DNA of 64,000 bases from Fischerella sp. PCC 9605 (GTDB lineage: Bacteria > Cyanobacteriota > Cyanobacteriia > Cyanobacteriales > Nostocaceae): contig NZ_KI912148.1 in NCBI RefSeq assembly GCF_000517105.1, positions 552,518 to 616,517 of the forward strand, written 5' to 3'. The notes beneath the pieces were generated by a model. That model had not been told where the DNA came from, made no database searches, and saw nothing but the letters and a program-made list of their open reading frames with translations. Within the stretch, counting starts at the first letter, position 1. Every line of letters begins with the position of its first letter. The translations under genes and the position numbers were made by a program. Below, piece by piece: positions 27,369 through 37,249 of this stretch.

Positions 27369-30300
27369 TCAACCTGTATTTCTCATTCCGGCAGCGATAC
27401 CATTAATTGTTAATAATGCACCACGCAGTAGCTCACCCTTACTATATCGAGAGTGAATAACTCCCGAGGTAGCTATATTCTTAGACTGACGCAGGCGCTT
27501 GAGCAGAGAAACCTGGATGAAGCCCAACGGTACAATTGTGCCATTGCGTAACTGCACCGATCGCTGCAATACAGGATCGCCATCTAAAAGTCGTTCGTGT
27601 TCGGTGATTTTCAGGACTAAGTCCCGTGTGAGATAGTATTCGTTGGCAATTTGTTCAAATACTTTCTCAAAGCGGGGTTTATCTTCTGGATCGGATAATT
27701 CCTCGACGTAGCGCCGCGCCATTTGCAAGTCTACTTTTGCCAAGGTCATTTCTGCTTTGGAAATCACCATTTTGAAGAATGGCCATTTCATGTAGAAATA
27801 GCGTAGCAATTGTAGATGTTCTTCCGGTTCTTCGCTCAAAAATTCTTGCAAAGCTGTACCAACACCATACCAGGAAGGCAGTAAGAACCGCGTTTGCGTC
27901 CAGCTGAATACCCAAGGAATTGCCCGCAGACTGCTTAAATCTTTCTTGCCAGAGGGACGACGCGCCGGACGGGAACTAATTTGCAAGAGGCTAATTTCTT
28001 CAATCGGGGTAACTTGGTGGAAAAAGTCAATAAAATCTGGTTGTTCGTAGATGAGTGAGCGATAATGAGTGCGCGATCGCGCTGCTAACTCTTCCATTAT
28101 TTGATTCCAAGGTTCGATATTATCAAACCCTGTCCGCAGCAAACTTGCTTGAATTACAGCAGTGGTGATGGTTTCCAAGTTGTACAGCGCTAAGTCTCGC
28201 AAGGAATATTTGGAAGCCAAAACTTCACCTTGTTCAGTAATTTTGATTCGCCCATTGATACTGTGACCGGGCTGTGCCAAAATCGCTTCGTAAGCTGGCC
28301 CGCCACCACGTCCGACGGAACCGCCGCGTCCGTGGAAAATCCGCAGAGTCACCCCATGTTCTTCGGCGATGTGCTGTAGTGATTTTTGGGCTTTATGGAT
28401 TTCCCAGTTGCTACTTAAAAAGCCAGAGTCTTTGTTACTGTCAGAATACCCCAACATGACTTCTTGCAAGTTGGGAGTCAAAGGAGATGGGGAGATGGGG
28501 GGATGGGGAGATGGGGAGACATTCCCTCTGTCCCCTTGAATTGCAGCGTAACCACCTGCTAACAAAGCCCGATATAAAGGTAGTTCAAACAACTGTCGCA
28601 TGACGCTGCGGGAGCGTTGTAAGTCTTCTACAGTTTCAAATAGGGGAACTACTTGAATAGTACCAACAGCAGTACCGGGGTCGTAAAGTCCGGCTTCTTT
28701 GGCGAATAGCAAGACTTCTAGCACGTCGCTGACTTGGCGACACATACTGATAATGTAAGTTTTGCAGACATTACTACCAAATTCTTGTTGTAGCGATCGC
28801 ACTATCCGCAAAGTTTCAATGATATCGTTGGTTTTTGGTGAAAATGGTAGTTCTGCGGGAATTAACGGACGGCGGGTTTGCAATTCTCCAACTAGCCAAG
28901 CAACTTTTTCTTCCTCACAAAGTTCGTTGTAAGGATGCCTTAAAATACCAAAGTATTCCAGAATCTCATTCAAAGCGTCCGAGTGACAAGATGATTCTTG
29001 ACGGATATCCAAACAAGTCAAGTTAAAGCCAAAAATTTCTACTTGACAAATGAGATTTTCTAATTCTCGACTAGTTAAACCCGTTTCTGTCAAATTGCGT
29101 TCAATTAGCCGCAGTTCCGCTAAAAATTCTTCTCCAGAACGATAAATAGGAACGTCGCTTTTTGGTGTTTGCCTGCGATACAAAGCCAAATTGCGATCGC
29201 GTGTATTTTCCAATCGCCTCAGTACATAAGCCATTTTGAGCCGATACGGTTCTTGGCGATAACGCAGTGCCAGTTCATCATAAACATCACTCAACTGGGA
29301 CTGATCTATTTCTAGAGATTCCAATAAGTCTGGCAAAACATCACTCCAGTGCAGCGACACGCTTAACAAATTAATCAGCCGCTTCACTGACTGAATATAC
29401 CTTTCTATAACAATGTTGCGCTGATAGCAAGCTGTCTGCCAGGTAATTTCTGGTGTCACCGATGGGTTGCCATCTCTGTCTGCACCTACCCAAGAGCCAA
29501 ACTTGCAAAAGTTTTTGCTTGGTGGTTCTAGCCAAGGAAAGGTACTTGCCAAAGCGTACTTAAAGCGTTTGTAAAGTTGAGGAATGGCATCAAACAAAAC
29601 TTCTTGAAAGTAGTGCAGGGCATAATCTACTTCATCTAGTACGCTTGGTTTGAACTGGTGCAACTCATCGGTACGCCACCACAGCCGAATTTCTTCTAGC
29701 AACTGTTCCCGTAGTTCCGCAGCTTCCCAGTTATGGACACCGTTACCACCACGTTTTTCCACTACCTCCAGTTGTTGCAGCAGCTTTACCACTCGCCGCT
29801 GTTTATCGCGGATGGTATGACGGACAATTTCCGTTGGGTGAGCAGTGAATACTAACTGTACATCCAATTGTGCAATGAGGCGTTGAATTTGTTGGGGCGG
29901 TACGTTTAGCTGGTATAAATGAGGAAACAAGGCAGCGAAAGTACCTTTTTGTTTGCCGTTCGAGTTCGCTTGCCGATTTATATTCACTAAGTCTGCTGCC
30001 AGTCCGCTGTTGAGAGAGGTTTCTGGAACTTGTGAAATTGTGGGAGAGGTTGTATTTGTGAGGGTTTCCTGAGTCCCTGGTTCACCCCCCACCTCATAGC
30101 GAGTTATTTGCTGCCGTTGTTCGTAGTCCTGCTCTATGATGTTAATCAGCTGAAAGTACAATGCAAAGGCACGAGTTGCCCGAATCGCATCGTTAATGTT
30201 CAACTGTTCAATCAGCTTAAATACAGAGGAGGCTTGATCGTTGGTTGCTTGTCCTTCTGGCGAACACAAATCGCGTAGTTGCCGTAACAGATCCACCATT

Positions 30301-30431
30301 GTTTGACCGCATTCTTGCCGAAGTACGGATTCCCACAACTCCTCGACCATTTGTAGGCGATGGCGCAAAAATAAATCGGAGGCAGGGTAGATATTCACTT
30401 CCTGAGCAAAAAAGTATAAAAGAGAACTCAT
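27369..30431 (-). CDS. ppc: Phosphoenolpyruvate carboxylase
   Basis: This 1020-residue enzyme adds bicarbonate to PEP to give oxaloacetate. The catalytic regions are all present: [19 protein letters not shown] with the essential His, [51 protein letters not shown] and the C-terminal RNTG. Two low-complexity inserts are visible: a Ser/Thr/Asn-rich one before the N-terminal catalytic region (about residues 120-165), and a short Pro/Ser-rich one (about 640-660, [12 protein letters not shown]) just before [12 protein letters not shown]. The second is encoded by a GGGGAGAT-type repeat. ATG at 30431 has AGAGG seven bases upstream. The gene appears monocistronic. Confidence 0.95.
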   Translation of the reverse strand: MSSLLYFFAQEVNIYPASDLFLRHRLQMVEELWESVLRQECGQTMVDLLRQLRDLCSPEGQATNDQASSVFKLIEQLNINDAIRATRAFALYFQLINIIEQDYEQRQQITRYEVGGEPGTQETLTNTTSPTISQVPETSLNSGLAADLVNINRQANSNGKQKGTFAALFPHLYQLNVPPQQIQRLIAQLDVQLVFTAHPTEIVRHTIRDKQRRVVKLLQQLEVVEKRGGNGVHNWEAAELREQLLEEIRLWWRTDELHQFKPSVLDEVDYALHYFQEVLFDAIPQLYKRFKYALASTFPWLEPPSKNFCKFGSWVGADRDGNPSVTPEITWQTACYQRNIVIERYIQSVKRLINLLSVSLHWSDVLPDLLESLEIDQSQLSDVYDELALRYRQEPYRLKMAYVLRRLENTRDRNLALYRRQTPKSDVPIYRSGEEFLAELRLIERNLTETGLTSRELENLICQVEIFGFNLTCLDIRQESSCHSDALNEILEYFGILRHPYNELCEEEKVAWLVGELQTRRPLIPAELPFSPKTNDIIETLRIVRSLQQEFGSNVCKTYIISMCRQVSDVLEVLLFAKEAGLYDPGTAVGTIQVVPLFETVEDLQRSRSVMRQLFELPLYRALLAGGYAAIQGDRGNVSPSPHPPISPSPLTPNLQEVMLGYSDSNKDSGFLSSNWEIHKAQKSLQHIAEEHGVTLRIFHGRGGSVGRGGGPAYEAILAQPGHSINGRIKITEQGEVLASKYSLRDLALYNLETITTAVIQASLLRTGFDNIEPWNQIMEELAARSRTHYRSLIYEQPDFIDFFHQVTPIEEISLLQISSRPARRPSGKKDLSSLRAIPWVFSWTQTRFLLPSWYGVGTALQEFLSEEPEEHLQLLRYFYMKWPFFKMVISKAEMTLAKVDLQMARRYVEELSDPEDKPRFEKVFEQIANEYYLTRDLVLKITEHERLLDGDPVLQRSVQLRNGTIVPLGFIQVSLLKRLRQSKNIATSGVIHSRYSKGELLRGALLTINGIAAGMRNTG
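28482..28519. repeat. GGGGAGAT repeat inside ppc
   Basis: About five imperfect copies of GGGGAGAT lie within the ppc coding region. It is the same repeat family as the intergenic tracts at 978-1008, 5302-5349 and 55326-55350. It encodes a Pro/Ser-rich insert in the enzyme without breaking the frame. Confidence 0.8.
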
Positions 30432-30534
30432 ATCCTCTGTTGTAGTAAAGCCAATTAATTTTTATGATTCCAGCTTTTGTTCTGAAGCGTCATGGAATTT
30501 GCCACAATAATTTTGGGAAAATGTAGTATAATAT

Positions 30535-30771
30535 CTAACGCTTATTTTCTGTATCTGGCTCTGGGAAGTCAAGGATAGGCAGGCGATCGCCGCGAAATAA
30601 TTCTTCACTAGCTTCCCCTAAAGCTTGCAAGGTTTCTACAGCAGCTTTCTCTGCTATCAGCAACATGAGAACAGATGCCGTACCCATTTGTAAGAGAAAA
30701 GATTGGGGAATAGTGAACAAAACCAAATTTAGTCCGGAGTTAGCTGAAGATTGGGAATTGGCAGCCGACAT
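30535..30771 (-). CDS. Small cyanobacterial protein, unknown function
   Basis: This 78-residue protein has a Ser/Asn-rich N-terminus, a central hydrophobic part (LVLFTIPQSFLLQMGTASVLMLLIA, here described at about residues 15-40) that could be a membrane helix, and an acidic C-terminus (DFPEPDTENKR). I recall similar small proteins in other cyanobacteria but not a function. The start ATG at 30771 lacks a good ribosome-binding site on the minus strand. The strong AAGGAGG nearby is on the other strand. It lies upstream of ppc on the same strand with a 100-base gap. Confidence 0.6.
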   Translation of the reverse strand: MSAANSQSSANSGLNLVLFTIPQSFLLQMGTASVLMLLIAEKAAVETLQALGEASEELFRGDRLPILDFPEPDTENKR

Positions 30772-30798
30772 AAGTAATTTTTGGTGTAAGGAGGATAA

Positions 30799-30858
30799 AT
30801 GAAAAATGGTAAAAATCGAACAAAAGTCAAGCTTACAAGCTTACACAAAGAGGTTTAA
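30799..30858 (+). CDS. Candidate 19-residue basic micro-protein
   Basis: An ATG at 30799 is preceded by a perfect AAGGAGG (30788-30794) at four bases. The frame MKNGKNRTKVKLTSLHKEV then ends at TAA 30858. The peptide is basic and soluble. The evidence is only the ideal ribosome-binding site and a short frame, so it may be fortuitous or a leader. Confidence 0.25.
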   Translation: MKNGKNRTKVKLTSLHKEV

Positions 30859-30948
30859 TGATTTTGCAGAAAAATAACTTCACAAAAGTGCTCAAAAAAA
30901 CCTCATAGTGGATAATTCTATGGTTCTAGTTTACAAGTGATTAGGCAT

Positions 30949-31014
30949 TGTTAGTAGTTAGTGGTTAGTAGTTAGTGGTAAACAACTAACTACTAACTAC
31001 TAACCACTAACTAA
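30949..31014. repeat. Inverted TTAGTAG/CTAACTA heptamer array
   Basis: TTAGTAGTTAGTGG units are followed after a few bases by their inverted complement (ACTAACTACTAACC). The whole could form a long hairpin. It lies directly before the DUF1574 gene. Confidence 0.85.
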
Positions 31015-31059
31015 TTTTGCACTATCCCCAATACTAGCTTCCCCCAATCTCAACTTCCC

Positions 31060-34038
31060 ATGAAAACATTATTACCAATTAGCCAACAGTCTTTAGTGCA
31101 ATGGGTAAGCCAAGCAACAGGAATCAGCACTTTAGGGGTGAAAGTCCGGTTGCGGGGAAACGATCTACACATTCTTTGTGAAGGCATAGAGTGTCCTAAA
31201 CGTTGGCAGACTCTCTCAGATTTACTACACGCCCTACAGCATACAGACTTAGATGCTCTGACTAACACCGAACAAAACTCAATATACCAAGTTTTTGTCT
31301 ACGGTCGAAAGAAGGGTGAAAAGAAGCCGCGGTGGTGTCATCAGGTTTTTTTAAATCAATTAGAGCGGCATTTGCAACAAGTGGAGCAAGCCCTGCTTGC
31401 AGATGCTGAAAAATCTAGTCAAACTGGTGGGGCGCTGATTCTTTCTAACGAAAGTCTGGCACGTCAAGGCAATCCAGATGCGATCGCTCGCTATCTTAGC
31501 GAAACGCTGAGTAGCTTGGGAATAGGGGTAGAAGTTAAAGTCAAAAAGCAAGAAGTAGATCTAGAAAATCCAACCAATCAAAATCGGTTATTAATATATT
31601 GTCAGTCGAGCTACACTCCCGATCCATCATTAATCGCAGAACCAATAGCGCAGAAGTTGCGTAATCTCAAACTTTCTGGCTACCAAGATGCAGTCATTGC
31701 CACGACAATTTTTGGCGAAACAGGCTTTGACTGGGTACTGCGGGTAGATCTGACACCGGCCGAAGTAATGTTGAAAGAATGGGCGCGTTGGGGAGATGTG
31801 CAAGCGATCGCGCGGTTGTTGAATGAGAGGTTGTCTGAGTTCAAAGTCAAGGTAGGGGCAACTCTCAAAGAATCAACGCTACATGTATTTTGCAGCCCCG
31901 CTGTTGCTTCCAGAACAACAGCCCAAGCACCCGATCAAACACTGTGTATAGAAGCGATCGTCCCGCAATTGCAAGCCCTTGCACCTCAAGGAATTCTTGC
32001 CGCTACTATCTACGGACACAAAACAGCAGATGCAGAACCAACTTGGATTGATTGGCAATCTTTACCTGCAACTGAACATCCGGCACTAGCAGCATCAGCG
32101 CTAGAATTAACATCGGCTGGTGACGAACCTGCTATTATTTTCTTACTTGAGCGCTTGCTCAATCCTAACCTGGATGTTCGCCTCAAAACAGGTGGTACTC
32201 GCGTACTCCTGCTACGTAAAGGCGATTTGTTACACTTAATGTGCGAAGCACCTGTGTGCCCAGCACGCAAACGAGTAGCCAGTAAAGTTACTCAGTTTGT
32301 TAATCAGTTAAAAATACCAGGTATAGCAGGCGTACGAGTTTACGGCCGCCGTGCTGGCAACAAGGAACCTTTTTGGCACTATGGCGTCGATTTTGTCGAA
32401 CGCCAACGTTTAGTACCAGAAGCTATTCCAGAATTTGCTGCTACTGCTGTCTATGTTGGCGAGCTTTTAACATCTGAGGCTAGCGAGCCTGTGTTGCGTC
32501 CCGATTTAACCACCCAAGAAGTACAAAGTATCTTTGCAGAAGTGGCTCGGGATTGGGGTGCAAGAGTCAGAAGATGGCTGTTGGCTACACAGCTGTTTGT
32601 TGAAACTGACGAGCCACAAGAACAAAGCGCAGACGAAAAAGGATGGCGCGTTGCTTTTGTTTGGGGTATGCTGGGTTTTTTACTCACCCTACAATCAGAT
32701 TGGGTTTTGGGTTACATAGTTTCTCGTTACATACCTCCAGCGCCAAAAGTTGTTAGTGTTCCACTCACATCATCCTCTGCTTACGATTCCACAGAGGAAC
32801 TAGAAAGAACTGCCTTTTTTACCAATACATCAAGTGAAAAATCCCCTGCGTCTGGGAAGAATGTATTTAACACTTCCGGGTTCACGCAAAATATAGATAA
32901 TTTAAAACCAAGACAGAGAGCAACAGCAACAGCTATTCTTTTAGCAGCGCGATCGCAATTACCAAGTTTCAACGCTCGGCAATTAGATGAGCAATTGGCA
33001 CTTTACAAACAGCGTCTTGCCAAAAATGGTAAACCACCAGATGTGTTAATTATTGGTTCTTCTCGCGCTCTGAGGGGAGTAGATCCATCCGCGCTTTCTA
33101 AAGCTTTGGCGACTCAAGGCTATCCAAATCTTGATGTATTTAATTTTGGTATTAACGGAGCTACAGCCCAAGTTGTAAATTTTATCCTCCGACGGGTGCT
33201 GAAGCCATCAGAACTGCCAAAATTAATAATTTGGGCAGATGGTGCTCGTGCGTTCAACAATGGTAGAGAAGATGTAACTTTTAAAGCGATCGCTACATCA
33301 CCTGGTTATCAACAGGCATTGCAAAAAGCACAAGCAAACAAAGATTCTGATGATGTTGTCAGCACGACTGCACCTAATAATGAGGAGTCAAATTTAAAAA
33401 CTGAAACCAATAAAGATAATAATTATCAAAGTTTGGATCGCTTGTTGAATCAAGCTTTGACTGCTGTTTCTACTACTTATCCACAGCGCGACAATCTCAA
33501 AAAGTTGCTCACCCAAAAACTGAAGTCTTTACCTTTGAGTGGCGATCGCTCAAAAGGAGTCTCCACAAAATTCTCAGCCACAGTTACAGAACAAGATTAT
33601 TTGGATCAAGCTGTTGATTTTGATGGCTTTTTACCAATATCTATCCGCTTCAACCCAGCTACATACTATCAAAAACATCCTAAAGTTAATGGCAATTATG
33701 ACAATGACTATAAATCTTTCCAACTGGGAGGTGAGCAAGACGCTGCTTTGCAAGAAGTGCTCCAGTTTGTTGAGTCTAGAAAAATTTCTTTAGTATTTGT
33801 TAATATGCCCCTGAGCGGAGAATATCTAGATTCAGCACGCAGAAAATATGAACAAGATTTTCAGCAGTACATGCTAAAATTAGCCCAAAATTCCAACTTA
33901 ATTTACCGGGATTTGAGTTTAATTTGGCCTAAAACAAATGACTATTTTTCTGACCCTAGCCATCTCAATCGTTACGGGGCAGAGGAAATCTCAAGAAAAC
34001 TTGCGATCGATCCAATGATTCCTTGGTCGGCAAAGTAG
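31060..34038 (+). CDS. DUF1574-type protein with four N-terminal repeats, a membrane helix and an SGNH-like domain
   Basis: This 992-residue protein has four copies of a module of about 110 residues in its first half. Each has a VKVRL/HILCE-type strand pair, a Cys-Pro segment and an IYGRK- or VYGRR-type ending (for example ECPKRW with VYGRKKGEKKPRW, and VCPARKR with VYGRRAGNKEPFW). A membrane helix follows at about residues 532-555. The C-terminal part resembles the SGNH-like domain of DUF1574: VLIIGSSRALRGVDP with a candidate nucleophile Ser, and DPSHLNRYG with the Asp-His pair. The MBOAT gene 170 bases downstream suggests a two-protein acyl transfer system for an exported glycan, by analogy with AlgI and AlgJ/X. 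This is inference. Confidence 0.75.
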   Translation: MKTLLPISQQSLVQWVSQATGISTLGVKVRLRGNDLHILCEGIECPKRWQTLSDLLHALQHTDLDALTNTEQNSIYQVFVYGRKKGEKKPRWCHQVFLNQLERHLQQVEQALLADAEKSSQTGGALILSNESLARQGNPDAIARYLSETLSSLGIGVEVKVKKQEVDLENPTNQNRLLIYCQSSYTPDPSLIAEPIAQKLRNLKLSGYQDAVIATTIFGETGFDWVLRVDLTPAEVMLKEWARWGDVQAIARLLNERLSEFKVKVGATLKESTLHVFCSPAVASRTTAQAPDQTLCIEAIVPQLQALAPQGILAATIYGHKTADAEPTWIDWQSLPATEHPALAASALELTSAGDEPAIIFLLERLLNPNLDVRLKTGGTRVLLLRKGDLLHLMCEAPVCPARKRVASKVTQFVNQLKIPGIAGVRVYGRRAGNKEPFWHYGVDFVERQRLVPEAIPEFAATAVYVGELLTSEASEPVLRPDLTTQEVQSIFAEVARDWGARVRRWLLATQLFVETDEPQEQSADEKGWRVAFVWGMLGFLLTLQSDWVLGYIVSRYIPPAPKVVSVPLTSSSAYDSTEELERTAFFTNTSSEKSPASGKNVFNTSGFTQNIDNLKPRQRATATAILLAARSQLPSFNARQLDEQLALYKQRLAKNGKPPDVLIIGSSRALRGVDPSALSKALATQGYPNLDVFNFGINGATAQVVNFILRRVLKPSELPKLIIWADGARAFNNGREDVTFKAIATSPGYQQALQKAQANKDSDDVVSTTAPNNEESNLKTETNKDNNYQSLDRLLNQALTAVSTTYPQRDNLKKLLTQKLKSLPLSGDRSKGVSTKFSATVTEQDYLDQAVDFDGFLPISIRFNPATYYQKHPKVNGNYDNDYKSFQLGGEQDAALQEVLQFVESRKISLVFVNMPLSGEYLDSARRKYEQDFQQYMLKLAQNSNLIYRDLSLIWPKTNDYFSDPSHLNRYGAEEISRKLAIDPMIPWSAK

Positions 34039-34048
34039 ATTAACTGGA

Positions 34049-34081
34049 TAGTAGTTAGTGGTTAGTAGTTAGTAGTTAGTG
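34049..34081. repeat. TAGTTAG heptamer array
   Basis: About four TAGTTAG/TGGTTAG units lie directly after the DUF1574-type gene. Confidence 0.8.
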
Positions 34082-34122
34082 GAAAAACCAACTATTAATT
34101 TAACTACTCAAAATTTTCTATT

Positions 34123-34202
34123 GACTCTTGACTCTTGACAGACGTGCCATGGCACGTCTCTACAACTCTTGACTCTTGACTCTTGACCCTTGACCCTTGA
34201 CT
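34123..34202. repeat. GACTCTT heptamer array interrupted by a palindrome
   Basis: Tandem GACTCTT and GACCCTT units run from 34123 to 34202. Between two blocks lies a perfect 18-bp palindrome GACGTGCCATGGCACGTC at 34141-34158 followed by TCTAC. Confidence 0.85.
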
Positions 34203-34208
34203 ATTTAA

Positions 34209-35720
34209 ATGAACTTCATATCAATCTTATACGGACTGTTTTTACTCAGCGTACTGATAATTTATTGGTTGGTAACACAACAGAAATTACGGCTGTGGGC
34301 ATTACTGATTGCCAGCATTGCTTTCTATGCATCTTTACAGCTTCAGTACGTTCCACTGCTATTAACACTAATTTTTATTAACTTTCGTTTTGGACTAGCT
34401 ATTGGTTACAATAACTCACGCAGCCGAATAGATATCTATGATTTAGACTTGCAAATTTCTGACGAACAGATGCAGTTTCATCAAGCTGATTGGAACAGTC
34501 GGCGTTTAAAACTATTATGGCTGGGTGTAATTATTAATATTCTGCTGCTGTTAGGTTTTAAGTATGTCACTCCTTTAATTAAATTTTTTCACCATAATGA
34601 TTCAACAAATTCAGCACTGGTTTCTTTGAAATTAATTGCACCTTTAGGTATTTCATTTTTCACATTTGAGTGTATTGCTTATTTAGTTGATGTTTATCGT
34701 GGTGCGCCTGCTGCTAATCAGTTTGTTAAATTTGCAGCATATAAATTTTTCTTTGCTAAATTGATTTCTGGCCCAATTACTCGCTTCCACAACCTGGCAA
34801 ATCAATTCAATCATCTACACTTGCCTACAGCTGATGTTGTAACAGAAGCGCTATGGTTGATTGCACTAGGAGCAGTTAAAAAAGGTGTTTTGGCAGATCA
34901 CCTGGGAATATATGTAGATTTATGCTTCGGTAATTTACAAAGAGCAGGTAGCACTGATTTATGGTTAGCAATATTTGCCTACAGTTTTCAGTTGTATTTA
35001 GATTTCAGCGGTTATGTAGATATTGCCCGTGGTAGTGCTTTACTTTTCGGCTTGGTTTTACCAGAAAATTTTGACTTTCCCTACTTCAGCACAAGTATTG
35101 CAGACTTTTGGCGACGCTGGCATATAACGCTGGGAGATTGGCTGCGTAATTATATCTACTTCCCTTTAGGTGGTTCGCGTCAAGGATTGGGGCACACCTG
35201 CTTGAATTTAGTGATTGTGATGTTAATCGCTGGTATTTGGCATGGTGCGGCATTAGGTTTTTTTGTTTGGGGAGCTTGCCACGGTTTAGCCTTAGTTGTG
35301 CATAGACTTACTGATGCTTTTAGCGATCGCTTTGAGAACTTAGAAAATTTCTGGCACAATCCCTTGGGTACATTTGTAGCTTGGCTGCTGACACAACTGA
35401 TGGTTTTCACCTCTTGGATCTGGTTCCGCCTACCGAATCTGCAAGATTCTTCTTTAGTATTTCAGCACCTTTGGGGATATCCTGCTGATACCCAGTTTGC
35501 TCAAAAAGTCTATGTGGAAGCTCTAAACATCAGTCAATATCAACTAGGAATGCTGCTGGGCATTATTGCTATTTGCATGGCTGTAATTTATTACTTTAAC
35601 CGTCAACTGAAATTACAGTTCAATTGGCCTGTAAAACTCTTGTTTGTGCTTCCTTGCTTCTATGCGGTCTGGGTACTAGCTCCAGAAGGCAGTTTGCCGT
35701 ATATCTACTTTGATTTTTAA
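34209..35720 (+). CDS. MBOAT family O-acyltransferase (AlgI-like)
   Basis: This 503-residue protein has about ten membrane helices. The diagnostic MBOAT motifs are FQLYLDFSGYVDIARG, FPYFSTSIADFWRRWH and GIWHGAALGFFVWGACHG; the His in WHGA is the catalytic residue. AlgI-type members pass acetyl groups across the membrane to a partner that modifies polysaccharides. The gene follows the DUF1574-type gene on the same strand at 170 bases and is probably in the same unit, although the gap is filled with heptamer repeats. The polysaccharide is unknown. ATG at 34209 is the natural start. An insert of about 20 polar residues after the third helix is unusual. Confidence 0.88.
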   Translation: MNFISILYGLFLLSVLIIYWLVTQQKLRLWALLIASIAFYASLQLQYVPLLLTLIFINFRFGLAIGYNNSRSRIDIYDLDLQISDEQMQFHQADWNSRRLKLLWLGVIINILLLLGFKYVTPLIKFFHHNDSTNSALVSLKLIAPLGISFFTFECIAYLVDVYRGAPAANQFVKFAAYKFFFAKLISGPITRFHNLANQFNHLHLPTADVVTEALWLIALGAVKKGVLADHLGIYVDLCFGNLQRAGSTDLWLAIFAYSFQLYLDFSGYVDIARGSALLFGLVLPENFDFPYFSTSIADFWRRWHITLGDWLRNYIYFPLGGSRQGLGHTCLNLVIVMLIAGIWHGAALGFFVWGACHGLALVVHRLTDAFSDRFENLENFWHNPLGTFVAWLLTQLMVFTSWIWFRLPNLQDSSLVFQHLWGYPADTQFAQKVYVEALNISQYQLGMLLGIIAICMAVIYYFNRQLKLQFNWPVKLLFVLPCFYAVWVLAPEGSLPYIYFDF

Positions 35721-36017
35721 TGCAATAAGCAAGTTTCATCTTTCTTTACATATACTGATGTTTATTTTTGTCAGCCTACTTAGTTCATTAGTAGAACTGG
35801 CAATTGAACTATGTCTAACTAAGTTATTAAGAAATAATTCAAAAAATTAAGAAATAACTTTAATTATTACGACAATTTAATATATAAAAATTAACAAAAA
35901 ATGAGTGTTTAACCGCTTGAAATCAAATAAATTTTGTGTAAAGTTTTTAATACAGGCAACTAAATATTTTTGCCTGAATTCATAAGTCAAAAAAAATTCA
36001 TCGCACTCATAAGAGCA
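35721..36017. promoter_or_regulatory. psbA upstream region
   Basis: This is 297 bases of AT-rich DNA before psbA. The last 100 bases contain TTGAAAT at 35917 and AATACAG at 35949, which might be promoter parts, but their spacing is poor and I cannot assign a -35/-10 pair. The 5' untranslated region ends in GAGCA before ATG 36018. Upstream in-frame codons from 35970 are unlikely to be translated, because D1 starts with MTTTLQRR. Confidence 0.45.
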
Positions 36018-37100
36018 ATGACTACAACCTTACAAAGACGCGCAAGCGGCAACGTATGGGAACGGTTCTGCGATTGGGTAACCAGCACAGAAAACCGTTT
36101 ATATGTAGGTTGGTTCGGCGTCCTGATGATTCCTACTCTCTTAGCCGCCACCACCTGCTTCATTATCGCTTTCATCGCTGCTCCTCCCGTTGACATCGAT
36201 GGCATCCGTGAACCTGTAGCAGGTTCCTTACTGTATGGCAACAACATCATCTCTGGTGCTGTTGTTCCTTCTTCTAACGCCATTGGCTTGCACTTCTACC
36301 CCATCTGGGAAGCAGCTTCCTTAGATGAGTGGTTGTACAACGGTGGTCCATACCAGTTGGTAATCTTCCACTTCCTGATTGGCTGCTTCTGCTACATGGG
36401 ACGTCAGTGGGAGTTGTCCTACCGCTTAGGAATGCGTCCTTGGATCTGCGTAGCTTACTCTGCTCCTTTGGCATCTGCGACCGCAGTATTCTTGATCTAC
36501 CCCTTGGGTCAAGGTTCCTTCTCTGATGGTATGCCCTTGGGTATTTCTGGAACCTTCAACTTCATGATCGTGTTCCAAGCTGAGCACAACATTCTGATGC
36601 ACCCCTTCCACCAGCTAGGTGTAGCAGGTGTATTCGGTGGTAGCTTGTTCAGTGCAATGCACGGTTCTCTAGTAACTTCTTCCTTGGTGCGTGAAACCAC
36701 CGAGACCGAATCTCAGAACTACGGTTACAAGTTCGGTCAAGAAGAAGAAACCTACAACATCGTTGCAGCACACGGCTACTTCGGTCGTTTGATCTTCCAA
36801 TACGCTTCCTTCAACAACAGCCGCAGCTTGCACTTCTTCCTGGCTGCTTGGCCTGTAGTTGGTATCTGGTTCACCGCGCTGGGTATCAGCACGATGGCGT
36901 TCAACCTGAATGGTTTCAACTTCAACCAGTCAGTAATTGACTCTACTGGTCGCGTCATCAACACTTGGGCAGACATCATCAACCGCGCTAACTTGGGTAT
37001 GGAAGTTATGCACGAGCGCAATGCTCACAACTTCCCTCTCGACTTGGCTAGCACCGAAGCTGCTCCTGTTGCTATCAGTGCTCCTGCTATCAACGGTTAA
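36018..37100 (+). CDS. psbA: Photosystem II D1 protein
   Basis: This 360-residue D1 protein of the photosystem II reaction centre sits in the thylakoid membrane with five helices. All functional residues are present: Tyr161, Asp170, His190, His198, His215, Ser264, His272-region ligands, His332, Glu333, His337, Asp342 and Ala344, after which the C-terminal extension is cleaved. Residue 130 is Gln (YMGRQWELS), as in the standard low-light D1:1 form, and not the Glu of the high-light form. The start is ATG 36018, giving [12 protein letters not shown]. The upstream 16 codons in frame are not part of known D1 proteins. It is a single gene with two hairpins after the stop codon. Strong codon bias fits high expression. 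Confidence 0.97.
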   Translation: MTTTLQRRASGNVWERFCDWVTSTENRLYVGWFGVLMIPTLLAATTCFIIAFIAAPPVDIDGIREPVAGSLLYGNNIISGAVVPSSNAIGLHFYPIWEAASLDEWLYNGGPYQLVIFHFLIGCFCYMGRQWELSYRLGMRPWICVAYSAPLASATAVFLIYPLGQGSFSDGMPLGISGTFNFMIVFQAEHNILMHPFHQLGVAGVFGGSLFSAMHGSLVTSSLVRETTETESQNYGYKFGQEEETYNIVAAHGYFGRLIFQYASFNNSRSLHFFLAAWPVVGIWFTALGISTMAFNLNGFNFNQSVIDSTGRVINTWADIINRANLGMEVMHERNAHNFPLDLASTEAAPVAISAPAING

Positions 37101-37107
37101 TCTTCAT

Positions 37108-37134
37108 GTAGAGACGCGATAATCGCGTCTCTAC
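37108..37134 (+). repeat. GTAGAGACGCGAT hairpin after psbA
   Basis: A 13-bp perfect inverted repeat (GTAGAGACGCGAT and ATCGCGTCTCTAC) with almost no loop follows the stop codon. GTAGAGACG hairpins are a common dispersed repeat in cyanobacteria. A TCTCTAC half also lies at 34155. Confidence 0.8.
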
Positions 37135-37144
37135 TAGATAAATA

Positions 37145-37175
37145 AAAAAGCGTCCTCCGAAAGGAGGCGCTTTTT
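37145..37175 (+). terminator. Rho-independent terminator of psbA
   Basis: AAAAAGCGTCCTCC and GGAGGCGCTTTTT pair with a GAAA tetraloop and one bulged T, ending in a run of T. The position is 45 bases after the psbA stop codon. Confidence 0.88.
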
Positions 37176-37249
37176 GTTTGTGTTTAATTGCAGTAAAAGG
37201 GATTGGGGATTGGATTTTCACGCGTAAAAATTTTAGTAATTAATTGTGC

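Noticed and set aside
35917-35965. psbA promoter elements
   Set aside because: TTGAAAT and AATACAG are present but the spacing does not fit a -35/-10 pair, so I gave only the region.
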